Shown piece after piece: positions 1 through 10,700 of a stretch of 64,000 bases of DNA (positions are counted from its first letter, which is position 1; every line of letters starts with the position of its first letter). The notes beneath the pieces were generated by a model that was given only the letters and a program-made list of their open reading frames with translations, was not told the origin of the DNA and searched no databases. A program made the translations under genes and the position numbers. Location of the stretch: assembly GCA_018398815.1 (NCBI GenBank), contig JAFLJL010013983.1:1-64000 (forward strand), read 5' to 3'. The DNA is from Conus ventricosus. Its lineage: Eukaryota; Mollusca; Gastropoda; Neogastropoda; Conidae.

Positions 1-44
1 AGATAACTGGGTGGTGTAAGATGACAAGGCAATCTATTAAAACT

Positions 45-580
45 TTTAAAAATACCTGATGGTTACTACAGCTTTTGTTCTTTAGAGAAGTATTTAGCGA
101 ATTTGGCATCAGTTAAAAATTAATGAGGCAAATTTTAATTACTATCAATTTTCCAGAACTTAAAGAAAAAGGGAGTATGTTTTTCCTAGAAGCCTTGCTC
201 GAATTTTGGGCTTTTATAATAGTGGTGAAACATATAGCTTCACCACACACGGCCTTGTAGAATGGGGCATTTATGAGTATTTAGGTAATAGGCATCCGAT
301 TTTCTCGTAAACCCAATTTTGTATGTACATTTACAACAGTTAAAAACAGATACTAATTTGTTTAATGGCTATCCATCTACAGTTCTACGAGCACTGCCGT
401 CAATTAAGGCAGGGTTTTGCGATTATCAGTTATATAGTTTTGACGGAAACACCCAATTTAAAGAATTAATTGAGGGGTCTATAAATTCATTGGATGTAAA
501 AATAGCTAATCAAGATGGGAAAGCCATTTTGGGATTGTTCTGATTTATTAATAGTGCTTGAGGTAGAAGATCATATTAGA
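45..580 (+). pseudogene. Frame-broken fragment of a Polinton/adintovirus-associated capsid-like protein
   Basis: Three frames carry pieces of one protein in order. Around 55-110 there is a YYSFCSLEKYL-like piece. At 182-308 a second piece in another frame includes ILGFY and EWGIYEYLGN. At 319-543 a third includes FNGYPSTVLRALP and ends before a shifted SDLLIVLEVE tail. By memory this order resembles an uncharacterised virion-type protein often encoded in Maverick/Polinton (adintovirus-like) elements and related copies in invertebrate genomes. That assignment is inference, with no search behind it. At least three frameshifts and a stop at about 308 break it, so no product is expected unless they are sequencing errors. 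No polymerase, integrase or terminal repeat is seen in the window, so only this fragment is present or the element extends to the left. Confidence 0.45.
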
Positions 581-1000
581 AAAGTAGTAAGGGCTCAGTC
601 CGCGGACGTTAATAGCGGTGGAAGTAGAAGAGCGTACTGTAAACCCTTAATTTTTATGCCCCTGGAGAGAATGTAAATATCTTGGTTCACGATCACCAAA
701 TCTTATCTTGCACGTAAGCCCCCATTTTAAAGTACGATTACGTCAATTTTTGGAGGTTTTGCGTGTTAATTTTGTTTAAAAACAGGTGTTAATTTTGGCT
801 AAAAGTGACATGAGAAGGACGTGATTTGTATGTAAAAAGGGGGGGGGTTTTCGTGCAAAATAAGATGGGTGGTCGTGAACAAACATATTTACCTTCTCTG
901 CAGGCTTTGCCTGCCACTCCCACTTTACCCGGGCATAACACAGCCGACTGGCAGATCAGGAAGTGATGGAACGCAATGTTTTACAAGTTTCGTGTTCTCT
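581..1000. other. Unannotated sequence
   Basis: I see no gene, RNA or repeat here. The only notable point is a G run near 838-848 and general AT richness. It may be further decay of the element to the left. Confidence 0.4.
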
Positions 1001-1005
1001 CTGTC

Positions 1006-1067
1006 TCATGTGTGTGTGTGTGTGTGTCTGTCTGTCTGTGCGCGCGTGCGCGCGCGCGCGTGCGCCC

Positions 1068-1101
<34 letters not shown>
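1006..1101. repeat. GT microsatellite with alternating GC core
   Basis: A (GT)n tract is interrupted by an alternating CG/TG block at about 1,040-1,070 and resumes to 1,101. The alternating purine-pyrimidine pattern is of the type known to favour Z-DNA. The long open frames over it (MCVCV-type peptides) are by-products of the repeat. Confidence 0.9.
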
Positions 1102-1103
<2 letters not shown>

Positions 1104-1199
1104 ACTTTATCGTCATCTTATTTCTTCTTTTTTTTGTTTACATCACTCTGTCTTGTATTTCAGAGAGAAAGAGAGTGCAGGGGGGGGGGGGAGTCTCTT

Positions 1200-1545
1200 C
1201 TCCTATCTTTGTTTGGTATTGTTTTGCATTCTTTACATGGGATTATTTTGTCTGTGTGGGAAGTGGTCGTTTTATGGTCAGTCTTCGTGGTGGATTTGGT
1301 ACATTGAAAAGCGTTGGTACTGCACTCCAAATCAGTCGACAGTTCTTGCGGGTGTGGTCCATGAACTGATTTGGGTTCAAAATGCTGGGAACAAATACAG
1401 CAGTTTGCATGAAGGTACGCAGCTGGTTTGCCCACAAGATCTTCACGCCTACAGTTCTGAACCCATTTCTTGCATCTGCAAAGAACACAAAAAGAATGGT
1501 GAAACTTGGTTCAATATAGAAACTGTTTTTAACGCCAGTCTGTAG
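1200..1545 (+). other. Open stretch of unknown identity
   Basis: This is a cleaner, non-repetitive segment of roughly 345 bases that stays open on the plus strand (from the GT tract to a stop at 1,543) and also over most of its length on the minus strand. The plus-strand peptide contains HELIWVQNAGNKYSSLHEG. I recognise no domain in either direction and no splice sites that would define an exon. It may be a coding fragment or chance. Confidence 0.2.
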
Positions 1546-1556
1546 ACGTTCTCTCA

Positions 1557-1649
1557 GTGTGTGCATATGTGCGCCGTGTGAGCACATGGTCACTTGCTTA
1601 TGCACATGCGTATCATCTTCATACAAGGGGGTGTGTGTGTGGGGGTTTG

Positions 1650-1680
<31 letters not shown>

Positions 1681-1985
1681 TGTGTGGTCGTGGTGCGTGC
1701 GTGGTGGTGCGTGCGTGCGTGCGTGTGTGTGTCCAAGGTTATATGGTGTGGGGGTTGGGGCTGTGTTCTTGCTTCTCTCTCTCTCTCTCTCTCTCCCTCT
1801 CTCTTCTCTCTCTCTCTTCACAACACACACAACAACACACACTAACACACACACACACCACACACACACACAACACGCACACACCAACAACATACAACCC
1901 GGCATACTCACACATGCGCGTGTGATGTTGCCCCTTCTCTCTGTTCTGATAAACAAGCGGGGCTTTTTCCTCGTCACGAGCTGAA

Positions 1986-2028
<43 letters not shown>

Positions 2029-2031
2029 TTT
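1557..2031. repeat. Compound GT / CT / AC / CT microsatellite cluster
   Basis: In order: GT-rich 1,626-1,735, CT-rich 1,772-1,818, AC-rich 1,820-1,895, and a CT run at 1,989-2,030. A short non-repetitive stretch separates the last two. Overlapping open frames on both strands are low-complexity artefacts. Confidence 0.9.
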
Positions 2032-3380
2032 AAACAACGAATTTAGGAAATGTGTCACGAGGCCCATGGGTTGGCCCGTCTTGGCTGGTGGAATTGTTCA
2101 TTTTTTTATTGTCTTTGTTTTTGTTTTGTATAGCCCTTAATGTGGTTGTGGTGTGGTTGCCCCTTTGTCGTTAGTCGGTTAGTTTTTTTTTCTCTCTTTT
2201 AAATTTCCTGCCCGTGAAATTTTCCCCCTGCGGTTCAGGGGGCTGGTCCTTTTTTTGACTGGCTGTCCTACGGGCCCTCACCCTGTCTTTTTCCTCCCGC
2301 ACGGCGCATTCCTCTTGGTTGGGGTTTTTCTCACTCTTGTACGGGGCATGTTGGCTGCATGGGTTTTTAGGGAGGTTTGCTCTTACTCGGGGAAAGAGCC
2401 CCGGGGGCCCGTTGGGTTTTTGGGTTCTATCCCACATGTCGAGGTACGGTGGTACTTCTTCCTGCGTCGGCCGTAGGGGGGGGGGCATCAATCTTTTTTC
2501 CGCATCTGTTTGGGGTCCTCTCGAGGCGGGGCAGGAGTCATTTTACCGCCACTTTGGGTCAACCCACGGGTAGGGGTAAGCATCAGTTTCGTGGTTGTTT
2601 GTTTTTTTTGTTGTTCCCGGTTTATTTTTTCCTTTTGCGCAATTTCCTTTTGTTTCAAAATTAAAAAAGAAATATTGTTTGAGACCACTTTTTTTTTTAT
2701 TCCTTTTAAACCCTCGCCATTAAAAATTATACCCAAAAAATTCTTTCCCCTTTCAATGTCTTGATGGGGGTAGTCGGTGGGGTGGGGGGGAACCTGGGAT
2801 TTGGGGTTTGGGGGGATTGTTGGTCTCGTGTCCCCCCCTGTCACAATCCCCGGTTTTTTTTCTTGGGCCCACCCTGTTTGTGTGTGCAAGGGGGAACGAT
2901 TTTTATTTTTGCGAGGTGGTACGCGGATTAGTCATTTGGAAATGCGGGGTTTGGAGAATTGTTATTTTTAAAAATTTTTCTATAAAATGGGGGGATAATG
3001 TCCATTATTATGTTTTATTTGAAATTGTGGTGGCGTTAAAAGAAATGGTTGCTGTATTAATTCATTTCCCTAAGAAAGGAAATTTTTGAACGTGGTGGGG
3101 GAAGGATAAAGATATAATTGCTATTCGTTTATTTCCCTTTTAAATGTAATCTTTCCCTGTTCGGTGAGGAGACCTTTAGCGAACATTCCTCTTTTGGGTT
3201 TGTTTACTGTGTTATGCCAGGTCTGTGTTGAGCTGGTGTTACTAATGATTCAGCAAACACCCCCCCGCCCCCATGCGGGGTGTTAGGTTAAGAGAAATTT
3301 TAAACCCGGTATGACGCGGGGTTCTAGACCCTTCTTTCCTTCCAGTTCCCTTCCGTTTTCTCTCCCCCCGGGGGCTTCAC
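2032..3380. other. Low-quality unannotated sequence
   Basis: No gene is recognised. Homopolymers are strikingly long (runs of T, G and C of 6-10 at many places), which suggests consensus error. Short open frames on both strands here do not resemble any family I know. Confidence 0.4.
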
Positions 3381-3505
3381 CTGAAGCTTGTTGTTGGGGC
3401 CGCGCAGTGTGGGAGCAGGGCCTTGCTGGAGGGCCCTCCCCCCTGTCCCGGGCTTCGCGACAAAACCCCCTGTCCACGGGAGCGTTCTCCATGCCCTCGG
3501 ACTTC
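3381..3505 (-). CDS. Possible exon of a neighbouring GMC-oxidoreductase gene
   Basis: On the minus strand a 125-nt open stretch is bounded by an acceptor-like TGTAG|GAAG at its upper edge and a consensus-like donor CAG|GTGAAG at its lower edge. It begins KSEGMENAPVDRGF and continues to a Gly/Pro-rich stretch. In GMC oxidoreductases a KSE(D/G) motif follows the LPYF segment and precedes the GTGGPL region, so the start fits, but the rest is only weakly similar. If right, it belongs to the N-terminal half of a second GMC gene lying downstream of the copy A gene end, as in a tandem family. The call rests on one short motif plus the two splice sites. Confidence 0.35.
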
Positions 3506-4171
3506 CTACAGCCCAGTGCCCAGTGTGGTTAGTCTGTGTCGTCCCATTTGGGTGTGTGTGTGTTCAAGGGTTTTCGGTATTGAAAGATCTTTTCGGGAAA
3601 AGACCGGTTTGGGGACCTGAGTTGAAGGGTTTTACTTCAGAGGACTTTGGAGAGACAGAGGGTGTGGGGGAACACTGAAGATGAAGGAATTGTGTTGGAA
3701 ATGATTTTTTATGATTTTGGTTATTTTTGTGTGCGGTTGAAAGCTTGTTTGTGATTGTGTAGTTGTGTGTGTTGAAATGCTTAATTGTGATTGTGCATGT
3801 TGTGGGTGTTGGAATGCTTTTTTGTGATAGTGTTGCGGGTGTGAATAAATGGTGTATTGTATTGTAATCTTTTGTGGGTCTCTTGCGGGGGTGTGGGTCA
3901 GTCACCCCCTTCACTCCCATCAGCCGTCCTGTCAGGGCGACCCGAGGTCGGTGTGAAAAAATGAAACCAAAAAATGATCTCCGTTTTTGTCTTTTGGAAA
4001 AAAAAACCCCGGGAACCCCTTCTTCCGAGTGATGCAGTTGGGCGCGGCGCACCGTTGCCTTTGCTTACTGCCATTTGGCCGTGGAAAGCACCCGGGGAAG
4101 GTAGGGTGGCAGGATGGAATGTCCAGCCTCTGGCTTCACTTTTCCGGGAATGAACCTCTTTCCGTGGGCGA
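3506..4171. other. Unannotated flank of copy A with a short tandem repeat
   Basis: About three imperfect copies of a unit near 36 bp (GTTGAAATGC... TTGTGATTGTG) lie at 3,733-3,843. The rest shows nothing recognisable. Similarity to the 9-kb block starts abruptly at about 4,172, so copy A lacks the palindrome and microsatellite that precede the block in copies B and C. Confidence 0.5.
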
Positions 4172-4261
4172 ACTATCTTTGGTCAAACAACCCTTTTCAA
4201 ATCCAGCAAACTGGCATCCCTGGCTAGCTTCCAGTGAGGGATGCAGGCGGAAATGGAAAGA

Positions 4262-4890
4262 CCCCTTTTCAAAAATGTTTTGTTTATTCGTCATACAAAA
4301 GGCCAAAAAAAAGGGAAAGAAATGTTTTGGGCTGTTATGATTATTCTGTCTACAAAAGGCACAAACAAAAGGGAAAAAGAAATGTTTTAGGAGTTATGTT
4401 ATTCTGTATAAAAAGGCAAAAACAAAAGGAAAAAAAATGTTTTAGGCATTTTATGATTTTCTGTCTAAAAAAGGGCACAAACAAATGGAAAGAAATGTTT
4501 TAGGCATGTTATGATTATTTGTATACAAAAGGAAACAAAAAAAATGGAAAGAAATGTTTTGGCATGTTTGATTATTTGCCTTAAAAAGGCAAAAAAAAAT
4601 GGAAGAAATGTTTTAGGCTGTTTGATTATTCTCCCATACAAAAGGCACAAAAAAAATGGCAAGAAATGTTTTTAGGCATTTATGATTTTCGCATAAAAAG
4701 GCACAAAAAAGATGGAAAGAAATTTTTTAAGAATTTTATGATTATTCCGCCTACAAAAGGCAAAAAAATTGGAAAGAAAGTTTAAGCTATGTTACGAATA
4801 TTCCGCCTTTACAAAGGAAAAAACAAAATGGAAGAAATGTTTAAGATATTTTTTGATTTTTCCCGCCATACAAAGGGACAAAACAAATTA
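4262..4890. repeat. 59-bp minisatellite, copy A
   Basis: About ten noisy units sharing GAAATGTTTTAGGCATGTTA and a TACAAAAGGCA segment. The unit length is 59 bp in the clean copy (30,012 to 30,071). It lies 3' of the GMC gene end on the minus strand. Confidence 0.9.
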
Positions 4891-5043
4891 CAATGTAAAA
4901 CAGAACATTTGACCCTCTGGTCTTTGCAGGCAAATGACATCGTCAGGCCCATGGAATTGAAGAACGGCGTCACCATTTCTCAAACTGGGGCAACGCCCAT
5001 ATTCCGGCCCAGAGTTGAGAAAGAGGAGTGATTGCTGTTTCCG

Positions 5044-5226
5044 TTATCTTGCCCTGATGTTTTTTGTCACCCATGACGTCAGTGGGGGTTCTTGGGGGTG
5101 GTGACGTACTGACCCGGGTGATGCGGCGGCTTTCTGGCGATCATGATGGGGGGGGGGCGTTGGTGTTGCCTGACACGACGGTGGGCTGATGGAAGCATCC
5201 ACCCCTAGACCCCGGACCCCTTCACC
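5044..5226 (-). pseudogene. Last exon of GMC oxidoreductase, copy A (error-laden)
   Basis: Aligns base for base with 30,382-30,577 but with several one-base indels, so the translation reads VDASI and then loses the frame before the SGNTNAPT motif. The acceptor (CAGGGTGAAG at its upper edge) and the TAA stop at 5,044-5,046 sit at the positions homologous to copy C. The breaks are homopolymer indels and may be consensus errors rather than true decay. Confidence 0.8.
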
Positions 5227-5667
5227 CTGGAAAAAAACATACAGAATAATGGACATGAAGCTGACCTTTACTATGTGGTTAAGAAAACATGTATGTGAAA
5301 TGGATCAAAAACCCTTTCCCATGTTTAAACCCGAAAATACAGTAATTTTTTTGGATAAGACTTTCATAGCCAGAAGAAAAACAAGTGTGTCAAAAAGGAT
5401 CAGACCTTTGCTAGTGAACACACAAGCGTAGTGTATCAAAATGACTGTCCTTTACCATGCAATTAGAAAAAAAACAGTGTATGAAAAAAGGATCAAAACT
5501 TTAGCCTGTAAAAAAACTGGTATGAAAAATTTTTAGTGGAAGAAAATGAATTAGAAAAAAAAAAATAAACTGCTGTTAGGCATGAAACGATATGGTTCTT
5601 CAACCCCGAAATTTTTCGACATTTGTCAGGAAGGGGCCCACCACAATGCGGGCACTCCCCCTCATCA

Positions 5668-5875
5668 CTGGTTGGGGTCCCCCACGTTGGGATTTTGGGT
5701 CCCCATCTTACACTTTCTGTGGGGGGGGAAAGACGGTGAGAGCGGTTTTTGGCGGATGTGACATCGCAGTAAGTTAAATGTCAAAAAAAGTGTGCTCGCT
5801 GCCGCCTTTACGGCTTCTTTTGTATGAGGTCCAGTGCGCGCATTTTGGGGTGGTATCAGGCGTTGCAGAGTATCC
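5668..5875 (-). pseudogene. Penultimate exon of GMC oxidoreductase, copy A (error-laden)
   Basis: Homologous to 31,049-31,274. It is degraded overall, yet at one of the two places where copy C loses the reading frame copy A keeps the expected bases (TGTAAG at 5,706-5,711, encoding Cys-Lys of the HPxxxCKMG motif). At the other place (about 5,768-5,775) it is noisy but retains a T that copy C lacks. The lower donor is blurred by errors, so that edge is approximate. Confidence 0.7.
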
Positions 5876-6084
5876 CTGTGGGAGGTGGAATGGTTTTTTG
5901 TGTTTTAGGGGGTCCCGGGCATTTTTCGCTTAGCGCCCGTATCCCCGTGGGGGTGAACACTGTTTCGTGTGTTTTAGGGCCCCCCACGGCATTTAGCATC
6001 AGTCGTAGTTTTTTCTGTGGGGGGGGTGGACTTGTTTGTGTGAAGAGGTAGGAATTTGCATTGTCGTTGGGAAAAGCATTTACC

Positions 6085-7150
6085 CTTAGTCGTTTTACAG
6101 CATGAAAGGGACCTAGTTGTTTTAAAGCAGCAATGAAGTGTACCCAGGGAGTTTTTAAAAAGATTGTTGTACCCTTAGTTGTTTTAAAAACAGCATTGAG
6201 TGTACCCGTGTTGTTAAAGAGCATTTAAGTGTACCCGGTTGTTTTAAAACGCATTGAAGTGTACCCCGTGTTTTTACAACAGTTGAAGTGTCCCTTTAGT
6301 TGTTAAAGAGCATTGAAGTGTACCCATCGTTGTTTTAAGCAGCATTGAAGATACCTTGTTTTTAAAGCAGACTGGTGTACCCTAGGGGTTAAAGCAGCAC
6401 TGAAGTGTGCCCCTTTGGTAAAAAGGGTTTGAAGGTATCATTGTCGTTTAAAGCAGCATTGAAGTGTACCCCTTTGTTGTTAAGTAGATAGAAGTGTACC
6501 CATTGTCGTTAAAGCGCATTTAAATGTACCCAAAGCGCATTGATGTGTACCTTGTTTTTAACGTAGCATTTAAAATGTACCCATTAGTCGTTAAAGCAGC
6601 ATTGAAGTGTCCCATTAGTCGTTAAAGCAGATTGAAGTGTACCCCTTTTTTTTTTAAGCGATTGAGTGTGCCCCCGAGTTTTTAAAATGGGTTGAAGTGT
6701 ACCCCTTAGTTTTTAAAATAGCATTGAAGTGTACCAAATTGTTAAAGTAGCATTGAAGTGTAACCCCTTAGTCGTTTTTAAATAGATTGAAGTGTACCAT
6801 AGTTGTTAAAAGTAGCTTGGTGACCCCGTAGTTGTTAAAGCGCATTGAAGTGTACCCCGTAGTTGTTAAAAGCGCATTGAAGTTACCCATTGTTTTTAAA
6901 GCGCTTGAAGTGTCCCATTAGTTTTTAAAGCGCATTTAATGTACCCCATTGTTTTTAAAGCAGCATTGAAAATGTACCAAATTTGTTGTTAAGCGCATTG
7001 AAGGTACCCATTAGTTGTTAAGCAAAACGAAGTGACCCTTAGTTGTTTTTAAACGCTTTTAATGTACCCCAATTTTTTTAAAAACAGCATTGAGGTACCC
7101 CTTAGTTTTTTAAAACAGCATTGAATGTACCCTGTAGTTGTTAAAACAAA
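6085..7150. repeat. 32-bp minisatellite, copy A
   Basis: About 33 noisy units built on GCATTGAAGTGTACCC and GTTGTTAAAGC. It corresponds to 31,425-32,395 of copy C. Confidence 0.9.
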
Positions 7151-7640
7151 AGGGGTTAGTCCTTTTTGTTGTCAGGGCAAACCCGAATGTTTCCATTCGT
7201 TTTAGGGCATACCAAAAGCTCCTTAGACAGCGAATGGATATGCTTTTTGCGAACATCGTATTTCTTGAATTTAAATCACAGAATATTTAAGGGTTGTCTT
7301 TATTTAAAATTTTTATTTTCCAATCCCTATGTTTTATTTGGCAGGGGAAAATGATACTTCCTTGTTCCGCAAATTTAGGGGGGTGTAAAATGGATGAAAA
7401 TTTGCTTCTTTATTTACTTATGAATAAAAGCTTGATAAGAGACGATTAATCACTGGTTTATCAGTTGGTGACATTTTGAATGCTGCAAAAAAATATTTTT
7501 CTTTTTGCAGTTTTTAATTTTTTTTTTTAAAAATCAGTCATTTAAAATTTTTTGGTAAAGCGGTTTTGTGCCCAAAAAATTTTAAAAAAGTTCGATTACT
7601 TAACTGTTTGGAGAAGCGGTAGAACCGAATTTCATAACAC
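7151..7640. other. Unique intron stretch between arrays, copy A
   Basis: Matches 32,396-32,820 of copy C, with homopolymer noise. No coding content is recognised. Confidence 0.7.
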
Positions 7641-9405
7641 TTCAACGATCACTTTTAAAAGGGGCAAATAATGCAGTATTGCCGAATTTCATAACACTCT
7701 CAACAGATCACTTAAAATGTTGGATAAGACAGAAAGTGCAAAAATTTCATGACACTCCAAAAGATCACCTAAAGATGTTGGATAATTTGTAGTGCCAGAA
7801 TCTCATAACCTCTCAAAGATCACCTACAAATGTTGGATAACCTGGGTAATTGCCAGAATTTGAAACACTCTAAATAGATCACCTTAAGATGTTGGATAAC
7901 TTGGTAGTGTCAGCATGTTGTAACACTCTCAATAGATCACCTAAAGATGTTGGATAAAGCGGTAGTGCCAGAATTTCGTAACACGCTCAAAAGATCACCT
8001 AAAGATGTGGATAACGGGTAGTTCAGCATGTTTTTAACACGCTCAAAAGATCACCTAAAGATGTTGGATAACTTGGTAGTGTCAGAAATGTTGTAACACT
8101 CTCAAAGATCACCTAAAGATGTTGGATAACGCGGTATTGCCAGAATTTCGTAACACTCTCAAAAGATCACCTAAAAAATGTTGGATAACGGGGAAATGTC
8201 AGCATGTTGTAAACACGCTCAAAAGATCACCTAAAAAATGTTGGATAACGGGGTATGCCAGAATTTCGTAACACTCTCAAAAGATCACCTAAAGATGTTG
8301 GATAAAGCGGTAGTGCCCAGCATGTTGTAACACGCTCAAAGATCACCTAAAGATTTTGGTTAAAGCGGTATTTCAGCATGTTGTAACACGCTGAAAAGAT
8401 CACCTAAGTTGTTGGATAAAGGGGTAGTGTCAGCATGTTGTAACACTCTCAAAAGATCACCTAAAGATGTTGGATAAAGGGGTAGTGTCAGCATGTTGTA
8501 ACACGCTCAAAAGATCACCTAAAATGTTGGATAACGGGGTAGTGCCAGAATTTCGTAACACTCTAAAAAGATCACCTAAAGATGTTGGATAAAGCGGTAG
8601 TGTCAGCAGTTGTAACACGCTCAAAAGATCACCAAAAAGATGTTGGATAAAGCGGTAGTGTCAGCATGTTTGTAACACGCTCAAAAGATCACCTAAAGAT
8701 GTTGGATAAAGCGGTAGTGTCAGCATGTTGTAACACTCTCAAAAGATCACCAAAAGATGTTGGTTTAAAGCGGTAGTGTCAGCATGTGTAACACTCTCAA
8801 AGATCACCTAAAGTGTTGGATAAAGCGGTAGTGTCAGCATGTTGTAACACTCTCAAAAGATCCCCTAAAGATGTTGGATAAAACGGTATGTCAGCATGTT
8901 GTAACACTCTCAAAGATCACCTAAAGATGTTGATAAAGCGGTAGTGTCACATTTTTGTAACACTCTCAAAAGATCACCTAAAGATGTTGGATAACGGGTA
9001 GTGTCAGCATGTTGTAACACTCTCAAAAGATCACCTAAAATGTTGGATAAAGCGGTAGTGTCACATGTTGTAACACCTCAAAAGATCACCTAAAGATGTT
9101 GGATAACGGGTAGTGTCAGCATGTTGTAACACTCTCAAAGATCACCTAAAGATGTTGGATAACGGGTATGTCAGCATGTTGTAACACTCTCAAAAGATCC
9201 CCTAAAGATGTGGATAAAGCGGTAGTGTCAGCATGTTGTAACACTCTCAAAAGATCACCTAAAGATGTTGGATAAAGCGCAGTGTCAGCATGTTGTAACA
9301 CTCTCAAAAGATCACCTAAAGAGTTGGATAAAGCGGTAGTGTCAGCATGTTGTAACACTCTCAAAAGATCACCTAAAGATTTTGGGATAACGCGGTAGTG
9401 CCAGA
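7640..9405. repeat. 58-bp minisatellite, copy A
   Basis: About 30 units with GATCACCTAAAGATGTTGGA and a GTGTCAGCATGTTGTAACAC half. This is roughly twice as many units as copies B and C carry. Early units (7,640-8,000) are more diverged from the consensus than late ones. Minus-strand frames reading [14 protein letters not shown] are a product of the array, not a gene. Confidence 0.95.
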
Positions 9406-10216
9406 ACAAGGAGGAAAGTCGCTTCTTCTTCCTGGGCACACAATGTACATAAGGAGAATCAGTTATGCTACACATTGATAAGTATGCATAAATTAATCAG
9501 TTATAAGACGAAATCGTTTCTTGATCACCTAAGCTGAAATCATTGTAGATTCAAACACTTAGAAAAGAACTGCCCTTTCAGTCTTTCCCATCAAAACTGG
9601 GATGCCATGTCGTAGCTGCCATTGTGTGGCCACTTCCCTGCAACACTTTTGTCACTGCTTGATTCCATTTTTGGATGCAGTGCCACGCACCACTGTCCCA
9701 ACGTTTCTGTATGCATAAAATTCTGTAACCTTATTTGACTTGAAAATTGCTTTAAAAATCTGTCTAATTCCTTCTTTACATTAAAAAAAAACGGTTCTTG
9801 TAAAAAAACAATATTTTTTCTCTAAATTTCTCACAAGCAATCAAAATCCTTTTTTTTTCGTTTACCAAATCTTTTAACCTGGCAAATATTTGCATCCATC
9901 CACTTCTCCTCAAAGAAAATTTTTTGTCTCGAGAGATTTTAGCATCATAGTAGATGTGTTCAGAAAAAAATTTTTGTTTAAAGTCAACAGCACATTAATC
10001 ATATTATTCTCTACAGTGCTTTGCAACCAAGAAAAGAATTGTTAACGTTTTTGCATAATTTTGTTAGCATATTCTTAGCAAAATCATTTATACCATTACT
10101 TTCTGACCAGCATTGACATATACTGCTCAGATGCTCGAGCGATCTGGGAGAACCGTGTATGTTGTTAGAGTAGCACAGACATGTTAAGACGAACAGGTCT
10201 ACTGTAGGCCATTTAC
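9406..10216. other. Unique intron stretch, copy A
   Basis: Matches 33,611-34,392. No exon, RNA or repeat is recognised in either copy. Confidence 0.7.
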
Positions 10217-10390
10217 CGTACAACATGGGCACGAACCTCCTTTCTGGTCAGGTATTTGGGGGTAAATTTCAAGGGGGGGTCCTGGGGTCGGGGGGACTGC
10301 AGTCTCACAGTGCCCACACTGAGGGGCGGAGGAGCTTGGGAGACAGGACACCCCGTTGTTGTTGACTCGGGCCTTTAGCCTGGCTCTCTC
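10217..10390 (-). pseudogene. GMC exon with GTVRL and DPQYL motifs, copy A
   Basis: Same length (174 nt) and same splice edges as 34,393-34,566: acceptor TTTCAG|GAGAG at the upper side and donor G|GTAAAT at the lower side. It starts [10 protein letters not shown] and has the same one-base frame loss in a C run (about 10,326-10,329) as copy C. It carries additional noise before the DPQYL segment. Confidence 0.75.
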
Positions 10391-10700
10391 CTGAAACAGA
10401 GCGTCTGCTTCGTGTTCACATTTTAACAGCTTCCCCCTGAAGCATAACGTCTGCTTCGTGTTCACATTGTAATAGCTCTCTCCTGAACACAGCGTTCTGC
10501 TTCGTGTTCACATTGTAATAGCTCTCTCCTGAAACAGAGCGTCTGCTTCGTGTTCACATTGTAATAGCTCTCTCCTGAAACATAAAAGTCTGCTTTGTGT
10601 TCACATTGGGAATAGCTCTCTCCTGAAACAAGTCTGTTTTTTTGTTCACCCCCGTCATAGCTCTCCTCCCTTTAAACATAACCCTCAGCTTTGCGTTCAC
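10391..10700. repeat. 46-bp minisatellite, copy A
   Basis: About six to seven units with GTCTGCTTCGTGTTCACATT and CTCTCTCCTGAAAC. It abuts the upper edge of the exon at 10,217-10,390, and each unit repeats the acceptor sequence of that exon on the minus strand. Confidence 0.9.

Noticed and set aside
2171..2491. Minus-strand open frame with YLDMWDRTQKP as a GMC N-terminal exon
   Set aside because: The similarity to the WxYRTEPQ segment is too weak, splice edges are not evident, and it would lie in the wrong order relative to the candidate exon at 3,381.
9146..9475. Minus-strand repeat protein [14 protein letters not shown]
   Set aside because: The unit is 58 bp, not a multiple of three, so the repeated peptide survives only through chance indels in noisy copy A. 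Copy C does not maintain it.
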